DNA of 20,597 nucleotides from JAYEHC01 sp964490635 (GCA_964490635.1 CAZBCK010000015.1:1-20597), one strand, 5' to 3'; numbered from the stretch's first letter, positions 6,806 to 13,674 are shown. Made by a program: numbers and translations. The notes: generated by a model not told the origin, from the sequence alone.

Positions 6806-8077
6806 TTACATATCGTCATAGTCCCTCATCGTCAACTGCGAATCAATTTGCCTGATAGTATCAAGCACAACGCCAACAACAATCAAAACAGCCGCGCCGC
6901 CGATTGACATAGTTGTTACATGAGTCATTGCCTGTCCAATGAAAGGAAGAATGGCAATTAAACCAAGGAAAATAGCGCCAAGGAAAGTTATTCTGTTTAA
7001 AACCTTTCCGAGAAATTCAGCTGTGTTCGTGCCTGGTCTTATTCCCGGCACAAACCCGCCGTGCTTTTGTAAATTTTCCGCGACATTTTTCGGATCAAAA
7101 ACAATGGAAGTATAAAAATAGGTGAATAAAAATACTGTTATAAAATATAGGATACCATAAAATAGTTGGTCTTGAAAAAGATTATTTATGAATGTCGCGA
7201 TGCCAGCGACAGTTTCGTTTGAATTTGTTACAAGAAATGAAGCAACAATTCCCGGAAAAAGCATAATGGACATTGCGAAGATAAGAGGTATCATTCCCGC
7301 GGAATTTACTCTAAGAGGCAAAAATGTTGAAACGCCACCGGATGTTTTACTGCCTCTAACCCGCCTCGCGTAAGAAACAGGTATATTTCTCTGCGCTTCC
7401 GTGATAATAACCACCGCCACAACTACAACCAAAGACATAATTAGCAAACCGATAATAGAAGGAATTTTGTCCGAGGTCATAGTTGAAAGAGTTTGTTGTA
7501 TCGTCATCGGCAAACCGGAAACAATTCCGGCAAAAATAATCAATGAAATACCATTGCCAATTTTCTTTTCAGATATAAGTTCTCCTAACCACATTAAAAA
7601 CACAGTTCCAGCTGTAATTATAGAAATGGCAACAGTTAAATCAAAATTACTAATATTACCAATGATTCCCTGACTTTTGAGCAAAGTGATCATTCCAAAG
7701 CTTTGCAATATTGCAAGCGGAACTGTGGCAATTCTCGTATATTGATTAAACTTCTGCCTGCCCTGTTCTCCTGATTCCTGATACATTTCCTTGATTTTCG
7801 GAAAGATCATCGTTAATAATTGCATTATAATTGAAGCGGTAATATAAGGACCGATTCCCAGCAATACTATGGAAAACTTTTCCATTCCTCCGCCAGTGAA
7901 CATACTTAACATCCCCAGCAGTTGATTGCCACTAAAAAAATCTTTGAGCTTTTCAGCGTCAACAATTGGAACCGGAATATGCGCCGCGATCCTAAAAACA
8001 ACCAGCAACGCGGCAATAAAAAATATTTTATTTCTCAACTCCTTGTCCCTAAAGACACGGATTAGTTTTTTAAGCAT
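6806..8077 (-). CDS. secY: Protein translocase channel subunit SecY
   Basis: SecY is the pore subunit of the SecYEG translocon in the cytoplasmic membrane. The 423-residue length is typical and about ten hydrophobic segments alternate with charged loops. Signature stretches are present: the plug-region Gly-rich loop near TGGGMEKFS, GIGPYITASIIMQLL, the loop GRQKFNQYTR, GNGISLIIFAGI, AQRNIPVSYARR and LPLRVNSAGMIPLIFA. The cytosolic loop FDPKNVAENLQKHGG...GIRPG, which contacts ribosome and SecA, is also present. It follows rplO as in the canonical spc operon, but with a 156-bp spacer holding a 107-bp repeat. No Shine-Dalgarno precedes the start; the start is chosen because MLKKLIRVFRDKELR gives the usual cytosolic N-terminus. 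Confidence 0.98.
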   Translation of the reverse strand: MLKKLIRVFRDKELRNKIFFIAALLVVFRIAAHIPVPIVDAEKLKDFFSGNQLLGMLSMFTGGGMEKFSIVLLGIGPYITASIIMQLLTMIFPKIKEMYQESGEQGRQKFNQYTRIATVPLAILQSFGMITLLKSQGIIGNISNFDLTVAISIITAGTVFLMWLGELISEKKIGNGISLIIFAGIVSGLPMTIQQTLSTMTSDKIPSIIGLLIMSLVVVVAVVIITEAQRNIPVSYARRVRGSKTSGGVSTFLPLRVNSAGMIPLIFAMSIMLFPGIVASFLVTNSNETVAGIATFINNLFQDQLFYGILYFITVFLFTYFYTSIVFDPKNVAENLQKHGGFVPGIRPGTNTAEFLGKVLNRITFLGAIFLGLIAILPFIGQAMTHVTTMSIGGAAVLIVVGVVLDTIRQIDSQLTMRDYDDM

Positions 8078-8103
8078 GGAATTAAATTGTTAAAACATTT
8101 GTT

Positions 8104-8210
8104 GGTTCGGAATTGCACTCCGAATCTCAATGCACTATCAGCGAATTTTATCAATAACTTGGAACAATATTATTGTTAGCGCATTAGAGTTCCAAGTACA
8201 ACTTGGAACC
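8104..8210. repeat. 107-bp palindromic element, secY-rplO spacer (copy 1)
   Basis: It starts GGTTCGGAATTGCACTCCGA and ends CAACTTGGAACC. The ends form long imperfect inverted repeats of about 34 bp, and each end also folds into its own hairpin (TTCGGA...TCCGAA and GTTCCAAG...CTTGGAAC). By hand count it differs from the copy at 8698-8804 at about 8 of 107 positions, with no length change. It is non-coding and lies between secY and rplO. Confidence 0.9.
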
Positions 8211-8233
8211 AGTGAATTTTTGTATTTATATGA

Positions 8234-8665
8234 TTAAGATACTTTAATTTTCCCACCCGCTTTCTTAACCTTCTCTTCCGCGCTCTTGGAAACCAGACAA
8301 TTCTCAATAATAAATTTCTTAGTTAATTCTCCATTGCCAAGAATCTTGACTCTTGGTTTTATTTTGCTAATCAATCCTTTTCTTAGTAATATTCTCGGGT
8401 TGATAACTTCGCCACTTTCAAAACTGTTTTCCAGTCTGGAAACACTGGTTATATTATTTTTGGCATACAAACTTTTAAATCCTCTTAATTTCGGAGTTCT
8501 CCTAAACAAAGGAGTTTTATCCCCCGCAAAACTTCTTCCTTTTCCGCCACCCGATCTTGATTTCTGCCCTTTCAATCCACGCGTAGAATAAGTTCCATGA
8601 CACCCCCCGCGTCCGACTACTTTCTTCTTCTTTTTCTTCGTTGGTTTTAGTTGATGTAATTGCAT
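8234..8665 (-). CDS. rplO: 50S ribosomal protein L15
   Basis: L15 is a 23S rRNA-binding large-subunit protein. The 143-residue length is normal. The N-terminal extended Lys/Gly-rich arm (KKVVGRGGCHGTYSTRGLKG, then GGGKGRSFAGDKTPLFRR) threads into rRNA in the family. The globular C-terminal part contains the KILGNGELTKKF-like block. It follows rpsE directly, with no rpmD (L30) between them, as expected for CPR bacteria. The gene is bracketed by two direct copies of the same 107-bp element. No Shine-Dalgarno is visible. Confidence 0.97.
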   Translation of the reverse strand: MQLHQLKPTKKKKKKVVGRGGCHGTYSTRGLKGQKSRSGGGKGRSFAGDKTPLFRRTPKLRGFKSLYAKNNITSVSRLENSFESGEVINPRILLRKGLISKIKPRVKILGNGELTKKFIIENCLVSKSAEEKVKKAGGKIKVS

Positions 8666-8697
8666 AAGATTATTTTAATATGTAAACACAATTCGCT

Positions 8698-8804
8698 GGT
8701 TCGGAGTTGCACTCCGAATCTCAATGCACTGACAGCGAATTTTATCAGTAACTTGAAATAATATCATTGTTAGTGCATTAGAGTTCCAAGTACAACTTGG
8801 AACC
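8698..8804. repeat. 107-bp palindromic element, rplO-rpsE spacer (copy 2)
   Basis: This is the second copy of the 8104-8210 element, about 92% identical and in the same orientation. It has the same end hairpins and long imperfect terminal inverted repeats. Immediately outside its left end AATTCGCT (8690-8697) is complementary to AGCGAATT inside the element (8734-8741), which is not so in copy 1. It lies upstream of rplO, between it and rpsE. Confidence 0.9.
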
Positions 8805-8831
8805 AACAAACTTATTCAAAAACTTAGCATT

Positions 8832-9443
8832 CTATTTTTTCTCAACCTCTTTAACATCCTTCTCTTCTACTTTCTTATCTTCCGTTTTCTTCACATCTTT
8901 TTTTTCTTCCGCTTTCTTAATCTTCTCCGCTTCTTTTTCTTTCAAAATCTTCTCTCTCGTCTTCTTTATTTTAAACTGCTCCAGTGCTAAAATTGTCGCG
9001 CGAGCATTGTTTAGTTTATTTTTACACCCAAGCATCTTGCTTGAAACATCGCTGACTCCGGCAAAACTCATTACAACTCTCACCGCTCCTCCGGCAACAA
9101 TTCCATGTCCTTTCGCAGCGGGTTTCATCAAAACTTTCGCGCTACCAAGCTTTTGATAAACAGAATACGGAATTGTGTTTCCTTTAAAATTGATAGCTAT
9201 CATATTTTTCTTCGCGTCAGCATACGCTTTTTCAGTCGCCACTCTCATGTCCGGACCTTTCGCCACCCCCACGCCGACTTTCCCCTTTTTATTGCCAATA
9301 ACAACAGCAGTCCTAAAACTAAATCTCTTGCCACCTTTAACAACACGCGTCACACGCGCAATATCAATAACTTTCTGATCAAACTCAGGTTTTTCTTTCT
9401 TAAACCTCCGTTTATTTCTTTTTGATCCCTGTTGTTTTAACAT
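8832..9443 (-). CDS. rpsE: 30S ribosomal protein S5 with charged C-terminal tail
   Basis: S5 lines the mRNA entry side of the small subunit and contributes to decoding accuracy. The family core runs from about residue 22 to 158: VVKGGKRFSFRTAVVIG, GVGVAKGPDMRVATEKAYADAKKN, then KGHGIVAGGAVRVVMSFAGVSD. The protein has 203 residues against about 165 in most bacteria. The excess is a Lys/Glu-rich tail (about 159-203) of low complexity, probably disordered. No rpmD follows. It is separated from rplR by only 44 bp and so probably coexpressed with it. The tail resembles those on L22 and L23 in this window. Confidence 0.97.
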   Translation of the reverse strand: MLKQQGSKRNKRRFKKEKPEFDQKVIDIARVTRVVKGGKRFSFRTAVVIGNKKGKVGVGVAKGPDMRVATEKAYADAKKNMIAINFKGNTIPYSVYQKLGSAKVLMKPAAKGHGIVAGGAVRVVMSFAGVSDVSSKMLGCKNKLNNARATILALEQFKIKKTREKILKEKEAEKIKKAEEKKDVKKTEDKKVEEKDVKEVEKK

Positions 9444-9487
9444 TTTTTATTATTATGACTAAATAAAATTTATTCAATAAAATATTT

Positions 9488-9844
9488 TTAGAATTCCAAA
9501 CCGCCTTCTCTCGCTCCATCCGCTATCGCCCTAACTCTTCCGTGATATTGAAAACCGCCACGATCAAAAACAACTTTTTTAATATCCGCTTTCTTCGCCT
9601 TTTCAGCAATTAGTTTCCCTGCTTCTTTTGCCTTTTCAGTCTTAGTTTTTCCTGATTTAACTTCTTTATTATTAACACTTGCTAAAGTAGCACCTGCCTG
9701 ATCATCAATTAACTGGATAAACAAACCTTTGTTGCTTCTATATAAATTCAAACGAGGAATTTTTGAACTTCCAAAAACCTTGGCGCGAACTCTTCTATGC
9801 CTTTTTATTCTATTTTCTCTTTTTGTCTTTTCTATATTTTTCAT
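9488..9844 (-). CDS. rplR: 50S ribosomal protein L18
   Basis: L18 binds 5S rRNA with L5 and helps place it in the central protuberance. The 118-residue length matches the family. It shows the basic N-terminus (KRENRIKRHRRVRAKVFG), PRLNLYRSNKGLFIQLIDD and the C-terminal VVFDRGGFQYHGRVRAIADGAREGGLEF (roughly 91-118), the L18 signature. It follows rplF after a 146-bp spacer holding an inverted-repeat element and precedes rpsE by 44 bp. Order is canonical. Confidence 0.97.
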   Translation of the reverse strand: MKNIEKTKRENRIKRHRRVRAKVFGSSKIPRLNLYRSNKGLFIQLIDDQAGATLASVNNKEVKSGKTKTEKAKEAGKLIAEKAKKADIKKVVFDRGGFQYHGRVRAIADGAREGGLEF

Positions 9845-9858
9845 AAATATTTATTCTA

Positions 9859-9966
9859 CGGTGCTTTAGCGCACGGTTCGCAAGGTTTTAACCTTGCTAG
9901 ATTTAGTTTAGTAAAATATTTCTCTTCGCGAGATTAAAACCTCGCAAACCCTCGGCTAAAGCCGGG
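9859..9966. repeat. 108-bp inverted-repeat element, rplF-rplR spacer
   Basis: The ends are imperfect inverted repeats of about 38 bp. The left reads CGGTGCTTTAGCGCACGGTT then GCAAGGTTTTAACCTTGC. The complement of the right end reads CCCGGCTTTAGCCGAGGGTT then GCGAGGTTTTAATCTCGC. Each arm also contains a small hairpin of its own (GCAAGGTT/AACCTTGC; GCGAG/CTCGC). I see no second copy in the window. Size and layout match the 107-bp element beside rplO, but the sequence differs. Confidence 0.8.
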
Positions 9967-9990
9967 CAGAAATTGTTAGAATAATTTAAT

Positions 9991-10536
9991 CTATTCTCCT
10001 GCTCCCGCCGCTTTCTTTCCAATCTTTCTTCTTACTTGTTCTCCAACATATCTTATTCCTTTTCCTTTATACGGTTCGGGCTTTTTTAAACTTCTTATAT
10101 CCGCTGCAATTTGCCCAACCAGCTGCTTATCTATCCCAGAAATATTAATCTTATTTTTTTCAATTTTAAACTCTATCCCCTCTGGCGCTTTAAAATTAAT
10201 TGGGTGCGAAAAGCCTAAGTTTAATTCCAGATCATTTCCTTTTTGCGCCACTTTATAGCCAACACCCTGAAGCTCAAGCTCTTTTTCATATCCTTTCTCA
10301 ACACCATAAACCATATTCGCAACCAGACTTCTAGAAAGTCCCCAGAGAGCATTTGCCTTCTTAGTTTCTTTCTTTGGAAACAGAATCACTTGATTGTCTT
10401 TAATGTCAACTTCAATAATAGAATCAATAGTGACAGACAACTCACCTTTTGACCCTTTAATGGAAATATTATTATTGTTATTGGAAACTGTAACTCCTGA
10501 TGGTATGTCTATCGGTTTTTTCCCTATTTTACTCAT
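9991..10536 (-). CDS. rplF: 50S ribosomal protein L6
   Basis: L6 binds 23S rRNA near the sarcin-ricin loop and factor-binding region. The 181-residue length is typical of its duplicated two-domain fold. The N-terminus MSKIGKKPIDIPSGV is diagnostic and the C-terminal block reads KKPEPYKGKGIRYVGEQVRR before a basic tail. It lies between rpsH and rplR, as in the canonical order. Its start codon is three bases from the octamer-built hairpin at 10539-10657, which leaves no room for an ordinary Shine-Dalgarno sequence. Confidence 0.97.
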   Translation of the reverse strand: MSKIGKKPIDIPSGVTVSNNNNNISIKGSKGELSVTIDSIIEVDIKDNQVILFPKKETKKANALWGLSRSLVANMVYGVEKGYEKELELQGVGYKVAQKGNDLELNLGFSHPINFKAPEGIEFKIEKNKINISGIDKQLVGQIAADIRSLKKPEPYKGKGIRYVGEQVRRKIGKKAAGAGE

Positions 10537-10538
10537 GG

Positions 10539-10657
10539 AAACATTTTAACATTTTAACATTTTAACATTTTAACAATATTTACGCCATTGCATTATCGCT
10601 AACTGCAAATAATACGATGGTTAATATGTTAATATGTTAATATGTTAATATGTTAAT
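10539..10657. repeat. Hairpin built from inverted 8-bp tandem repeats, rpsH-rplF spacer
   Basis: The left arm (10539-10575) is four to five tandem copies of AACATTTT. The right arm (10619-10657) is a tandem run of GTTAATAT, i.e. AACATATT on the other strand. The arms pair with roughly one mismatch per octamer over some 36 bp, around a 45-bp non-repetitive centre. The element occupies the entire spacer: it touches the rplF start and overlaps the rpsH stop region. A related structure lies upstream of rplP at 13889-13959. Confidence 0.8.
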
Positions 10658-11046
10658 TACCAGACCTCGCAAATAACCTCTCCGCCAAGACCATTTTTTC
10701 TTGCTTCTACGCTTGTCATAACTCCTTTTGATGTTGAAACAATAGAAATTCCGCAATCGTTTAAAACTTTTGAAATACGATCTTTTCTAATATATACTCT
10801 CTGTCCCGGCTTGCTTATCCTCTTAATTCCAGCTATTGCATAATTACTTCCAACTTTCTTCAAAACAATCTCCAAAACTATTTTTACTCCCTTTTTATGC
10901 TGGACAACATCATCAAGATAGCCCTCTTTTTTTAGAACTTTTGCCAGCGCAATTTTAAATTTAGACGATGGCATTTCCACGCTTGCATGATTAGCCATTT
11001 GCGCGTTTCTTATTCTTGTTAACATATCTGCGATTGGATCAGTCAT
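10657..11046 (-). CDS. rpsH: 30S ribosomal protein S8
   Basis: S8 is a primary 16S rRNA binder of the central domain and in many bacteria also autoregulates the spc operon. The 129-residue length is normal. It starts MTDPIADMLTRIRNAQMANH, the standard N-terminus, and ends with the signature VSTSKGVMTSVEARKNGLGG followed by EVICEVW. It follows the S14 gene after a 117-bp AT-rich inverted repeat. I could not identify an S8 autoregulatory rRNA mimic near rplX/rplE. Confidence 0.98.
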   Translation of the reverse strand: MTDPIADMLTRIRNAQMANHASVEMPSSKFKIALAKVLKKEGYLDDVVQHKKGVKIVLEIVLKKVGSNYAIAGIKRISKPGQRVYIRKDRISKVLNDCGISIVSTSKGVMTSVEARKNGLGGEVICEVW

Positions 11047-11054
11047 AATATTAA

Positions 11055-11160
11055 ATAATGAATTTAGAATTTAGAATATTGAATTTTGAAATAAGAATCA
11101 AATAAAATCATTCGTAAGTTGAATATCAAATCTTATTTATTATTCAAAATTCAAGATTCA
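11055..11160. repeat. AT-rich inverted repeat, rpsZ-rpsH spacer
   Basis: The left half (about 11055-11100, TGAATTTAGAATATTGAATTTTGAAATAAGAATC-like) is the imperfect complement of the right half (about 11129-11160, containing AATCTTATTT and TTCAAAATTCAAGATTCA). The structure fills the spacer between the two genes. Low complexity weakens the inference, but the TTGAATTTTGAA/TTCAAAATTCAA core pairs well. Confidence 0.55.
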
Positions 11161-11163
11161 TAC

Positions 11164-11349
11164 CTACCAGCTTCCTCTCTTAATTCCAGGTATTTCTCCT
11201 TTATCCACCAGTTCCCTGAAACAAATTCTGCATAAGTCAAACTTTCTCATATATCCATGTTTTCTGCCGCATTTCCAGCATCTTCTGACAATACGAGTTG
11301 AGAATTTTGGTTTTTTTTGCGCTTTCACTATTAACGCTATTCTTGCCAT
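11164..11349 (-). CDS. rpsZ: 30S ribosomal protein S14, zinc-binding type Z
   Basis: At 61 residues this is the short, zinc-containing S14 form; the zinc-free form has about 100. The zinc knuckle is CxxC-x12-CxxC with Cys24, Cys27, Cys40 and Cys43. The tail ELVDKGEIPGIKRGSW is the S14 signature. It lies between rplE and rpsH as usual. It assembles into the head of the small subunit near the A and P sites. Confidence 0.97.
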   Translation of the reverse strand: MARIALIVKAQKKPKFSTRIVRRCWKCGRKHGYMRKFDLCRICFRELVDKGEIPGIKRGSW

Positions 11350-11376
11350 AACTATAAATTAATTGCTAAATTATCA

Positions 11377-11448
11377 AATTGTCAAATTGCTTATTGTCGT
11401 ATTATTATGCTATGCATAATAATTTAACAATATAGCAATTTGACAATT
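11377..11448. repeat. Nested AT-rich cruciform, rplE-rpsZ spacer
   Basis: The outer arms AATTGTCAAATTGCT (11377-11391) and its exact complement (11434-11448) enclose a second perfect hairpin: ATTATTATGC, loop TAT, GCATAATAAT (11401-11423). The structure runs to the rplE stop codon, overlapping it by two bases. It has no GC-rich stem plus T-run in the usual terminator form. Confidence 0.7.
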
Positions 11449-11998
11449 ATTTTGTAATAGGAACCCCCAAACCCTTTAAGAGTTTATATGCTTCTTCATC
11501 AGTTTTCGCCGTAGTTACTATGTTAACTTCCATTCCCAGAATATGTCTTATATCATCTTTATTCACCTCAGAAAAAATAATGTGCTCTTTTATCCCAATA
11601 TTGAAATTTCCGTTCTTGTCAAATGCTTTTCTATTGAGTCCTCTAAAATCCCTTATCTGAGGAAGAGCAACACTAACCAATCTGTCTAGAAATTCATACA
11701 TTCTTGATCCTCTCAGAGTCACCATTAAACCAACTGGCATTCCTTCTCTTATTTTAAAACCAGCAATAGCTTTTTTTGCTTTCGTAACAACTGGCTTCTG
11801 TCCGGTAATATCGGTGAAATCTTTTGTTATTCTTTTCATATCATCTTTACTGCCATCTCTCAAAAATTTGCCCAAACCCATATTAACAACGATTTTTGTT
11901 ATCTTAGGAACAGCCATATTATTTTTATAGCTAAATTCCTTTTTCATTTCAGGAATAATTTCTTTGATATATTTTTCTTTTAACCGTGAACTAGACAT
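11447..11998 (-). CDS. rplE: 50S ribosomal protein L5
   Basis: L5 binds 5S rRNA and contacts the P-site tRNA from the central protuberance. The 183-residue length fits the family. Recognisable blocks are KITKIVVNMGLGKF, TGQKPVVTKAKKAIAGFKIR, GLMVTLRGSRMYEFLDRLV and LPQIRDFRGL, then the C-terminal DIRHILGMEVNIVTTAKTDEEAYKLL. The order rplX-rplE-rpsZ-rpsH is canonical. The 208-bp spacer from rplX is occupied by a 170-bp element. Confidence 0.98.
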   Translation of the reverse strand: MSSSRLKEKYIKEIIPEMKKEFSYKNNMAVPKITKIVVNMGLGKFLRDGSKDDMKRITKDFTDITGQKPVVTKAKKAIAGFKIREGMPVGLMVTLRGSRMYEFLDRLVSVALPQIRDFRGLNRKAFDKNGNFNIGIKEHIIFSEVNKDDIRHILGMEVNIVTTAKTDEEAYKLLKGLGVPITK

Positions 11999-12035
11999 TT
12001 TAATATTTTTTTAATTTATACACTAGACCATTTTT

Positions 12036-12205
12036 TGTCATTCCCGTGAAAACGGGAATCCAGATGCAGTATCATCAATCATTATTTCTACAACAAAAGT
12101 ATCGCAAATAAATTAGAAGTAATGTTTTATAATATTTCAACTGTTCTAACGATATTTTAAAACTGAAGATATTGCGTCTGGATTACCGCCTACGCGGGAA
12201 TGACA
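12036..12205. repeat. 170-bp MITE-like element, rplX-rplE spacer (copy 1)
   Basis: It has perfect 11-bp ends (TGTCATTCCCG / CGGGAATGACA) within imperfect terminal inverted repeats of about 37 bp that continue through CCAGAYGCARTAT. Its interior, including AACAAAAGTAT, AGAAGTAATG and TAATATTTCAACTGTT, is shared with the element at 17976-18144, about 80% identical by eye along the whole length. This shows it is a real repeated unit and not a chance hairpin. It carries no ORF. Confidence 0.9.
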
Positions 12206-12206
12206 T

Positions 12207-12533
12207 TTATTTTTCAACTTGCGTGTCAATATTCTCTCCACACTTTCTACAAATTCTATGCTTTTCCTTATTTTCCAAAACCAAATGACCAACTCTTGTT
12301 TGCTTATTGCACTTCGGACAAATTAAAACAACATTAGAAATATTAATAGGAGCGGCAACTGTTATTTTCTGACCTTTCTCTCCGCTTTTTCTTGCCTTGA
12401 TATGTTTTTTCATAAAATTAGCGCCATCAACAATAACCCTGTTTTTTTCAGAAATTACTTTTGTAACTTTGCCCTTCTTTCCTTTGTCCTTCCCGGCAAT
12501 CACTTTTACTTTGTCATTGGTTTTGATTTTCAT
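12207..12533 (-). CDS. rplX: 50S ribosomal protein L24 with zinc-ribbon Cys pairs
   Basis: L24 is an early assembly protein near the polypeptide exit tunnel. The 108-residue protein begins with a KOW motif (KTNDKVKVIAGKDKGKKGKV, about 4-23) and continues VIVDGANFMKKHIKA. The C-terminal part has Cys72/Cys75 (CPKC) and Cys95/Cys98 (CRKC), a four-cysteine ribbon found in many bacterial L24 proteins. It follows the 88-codon unknown gene by 15 bp, so translation is probably coupled or coordinated. The stop is one base from the neighbouring 170-bp element. Confidence 0.97.
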   Translation of the reverse strand: MKIKTNDKVKVIAGKDKGKKGKVTKVISEKNRVIVDGANFMKKHIKARKSGEKGQKITVAAPINISNVVLICPKCNKQTRVGHLVLENKEKHRICRKCGENIDTQVEK

Positions 12534-12548
12534 ATCTACTTATTGTTA

Positions 12549-12815
12549 TTATTCTTCCATTTGTTCTCTTTCTAATTCTACAGGAGATTTATAATTCTCT
12601 CCTTTTCCAATAATTATTTTAATAGTTGTACCATCTTTTCTTTTTCCTTCAAAATAAACTTCGCCATTTTCCTCTTGTCCGCTTCTTGTAAAATTAAATC
12701 CGAAATTAGCCATCTTTTTTTGCACTTGTTCTATCTTTGTATTAAGAAATTCTACTTCAAATGTCTTCGCGGGTTCTGGTTTCCATTCTTTTTGATTTGT
12801 AACTTGTTCATTCAT
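12549..12815 (-). CDS. Small unknown protein inserted between rplN and rplX
   Basis: I do not recognise this 88-residue product. It lies 17 bp after rplN and 15 bp before rplX, where these two genes are normally adjacent. It has no Cys, no membrane segment and no signal peptide. The sequence is charged, with FEVEFLNTKIEQVQKKMANFG (about 19-39) likely helical. Next come FNFTRSGQEENGEVYFEGKR and TTIKIIIGKGENY, likely beta strands, and an acidic end ELEREQMEE. Tight spacing on both sides and an ATG start argue for a real gene translated with the ribosomal proteins. Function is unknown; a ribosome-associated or assembly role is only suggested by position. Confidence 0.75.
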   Translation of the reverse strand: MNEQVTNQKEWKPEPAKTFEVEFLNTKIEQVQKKMANFGFNFTRSGQEENGEVYFEGKRKDGTTIKIIIGKGENYKSPVELEREQMEE

Positions 12816-12832
12816 AATAATGTTTAAATTGA

Positions 12833-13207
12833 TTACAGCACTTCTGGCGCCAGTGAAACAATCTTCATAAAACCTTTTTCTCTCAACTCTCTTGCTACCG
12901 GTCCGAAAACACGAGTCGCTTTCGGCGTTATTCTGTCTTTATCTTCAACAATTACAGCAGCATTATTATCAAAACGAATATATGACCCATCTTTTCTTCG
13001 AAGCGCTTTTCTCTGCCTGACAATTACAGCTTTGATAACTTCCTTTTTCTTGACCTGCCCTCTCGGTTCAGATATTTTCACAGACGCAACAATCACATCG
13101 CCAATATAAGCATATCGCCTTTTTGTCCCACCAAGAACTTTAATGCACTTAATCAATTTCGCCCCCGAATTGTCCGCAACTAAAAGTTTGCTTCCTTGTT
13201 GAATCAT
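12833..13207 (-). CDS. rplN: 50S ribosomal protein L14
   Basis: L14 is a universal large-subunit protein at the subunit interface, forming bridge B8 with h14. The 124-residue length is close to the usual 122. Recognisable blocks are MIQQGSKLLVADNSGAKLI, the signature GDVIVASVKISEPRGQVKK, VIVRQRKALRRKDGSYIRFD, and FGPVARELREKGFMKIVSLAPEVL near the end. It is 18 bp after rpsQ, in canonical order, and is followed by the unknown 88-residue gene instead of rplX. Confidence 0.98.
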   Translation of the reverse strand: MIQQGSKLLVADNSGAKLIKCIKVLGGTKRRYAYIGDVIVASVKISEPRGQVKKKEVIKAVIVRQRKALRRKDGSYIRFDNNAAVIVEDKDRITPKATRVFGPVARELREKGFMKIVSLAPEVL

Positions 13208-13225
13208 AAATTTGAACTTTTTACT

Positions 13226-13492
13226 TTATAAACTTTTTACTTTTTTCGCCATCCACTTCTTTTCCTTGCTCATCGGCCTAACTTCAACAATCTCAACTTT
13301 ATCTCCAATCTTAAATTCATTCTCCTCATCATGCGCTTTGTATTTCTTACTTATTTTATATTTTTTCTTATATTTAGCATGCATTTTCAACCGATCAATC
13401 TTAACAACAACCGTTTTGTCCATTTTATCACTCACAACAATCCCAACTTTACCTTTCTTAATACTTTCTTTTTCTTTATTATCTTTATTCAT
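13226..13492 (-). CDS. rpsQ: 30S ribosomal protein S17
   Basis: S17 is a primary 16S rRNA binder of the 5' domain with an OB fold. The 88-residue length is normal. Key text is GKVGIVVSDKMDKTVVVKIDR followed by YKKKYKISKKYKAHDE and the signature FKIGDKVEIVEVRPMSKEKKW. The first dozen residues are an extra charged leader (NKDNKEKESIKK). It follows rpmC across a 182-bp spacer filled mostly by an inverted-repeat element and is 18 bp from rplN. Confidence 0.97.
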   Translation of the reverse strand: MNKDNKEKESIKKGKVGIVVSDKMDKTVVVKIDRLKMHAKYKKKYKISKKYKAHDEENEFKIGDKVEIVEVRPMSKEKKWMAKKVKSL

Positions 13493-13528
13493 AAGTAATA
13501 TTATTTTTAGCTTTCCTATTCTTTAATT

Positions 13529-13661
13529 TGTCATCCCGAGCGACAATAGGAGCCGAGGGATCTCTCTCAATCGCACAAGATGTAATATTTTAGTTATCCT
13601 GTTTTAGAAGGATTCCTCTATTCCGCCCATTCGTACCTCATTTGCTCCAGTCGGAATGACA
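13529..13661. repeat. 133-bp inverted-repeat element, rpmC-rpsQ spacer
   Basis: The left end TGTCATCCCGAGCGACAATA (from 13529) and the complement of the right end, TGTCATTCCGACTGGAGCAA (from 13661), form imperfect inverted repeats of about 50 bp. The right end closely resembles the element at 19885-20051 (TCCAGTCGRAATGACA, GTACCTCA). I read both as one family. It is non-coding. Confidence 0.8.
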
Positions 13662-13674
13662 AAAAATATATAGC

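Noticed and set aside
8797..9156. Plus-strand Ser/Phe-rich frame of 119 codons opposite rpsE
   Set aside because: It is an antisense shadow of the Lys/Glu-rich S5 tail; the hydrophobic look is a composition artefact and not a membrane protein.
10539..10657. CRISPR-like array from the regular octamers
   Set aside because: The units are 8 bp in direct tandem without spacers, and the two sides are inverted; this is a hairpin, not an array.
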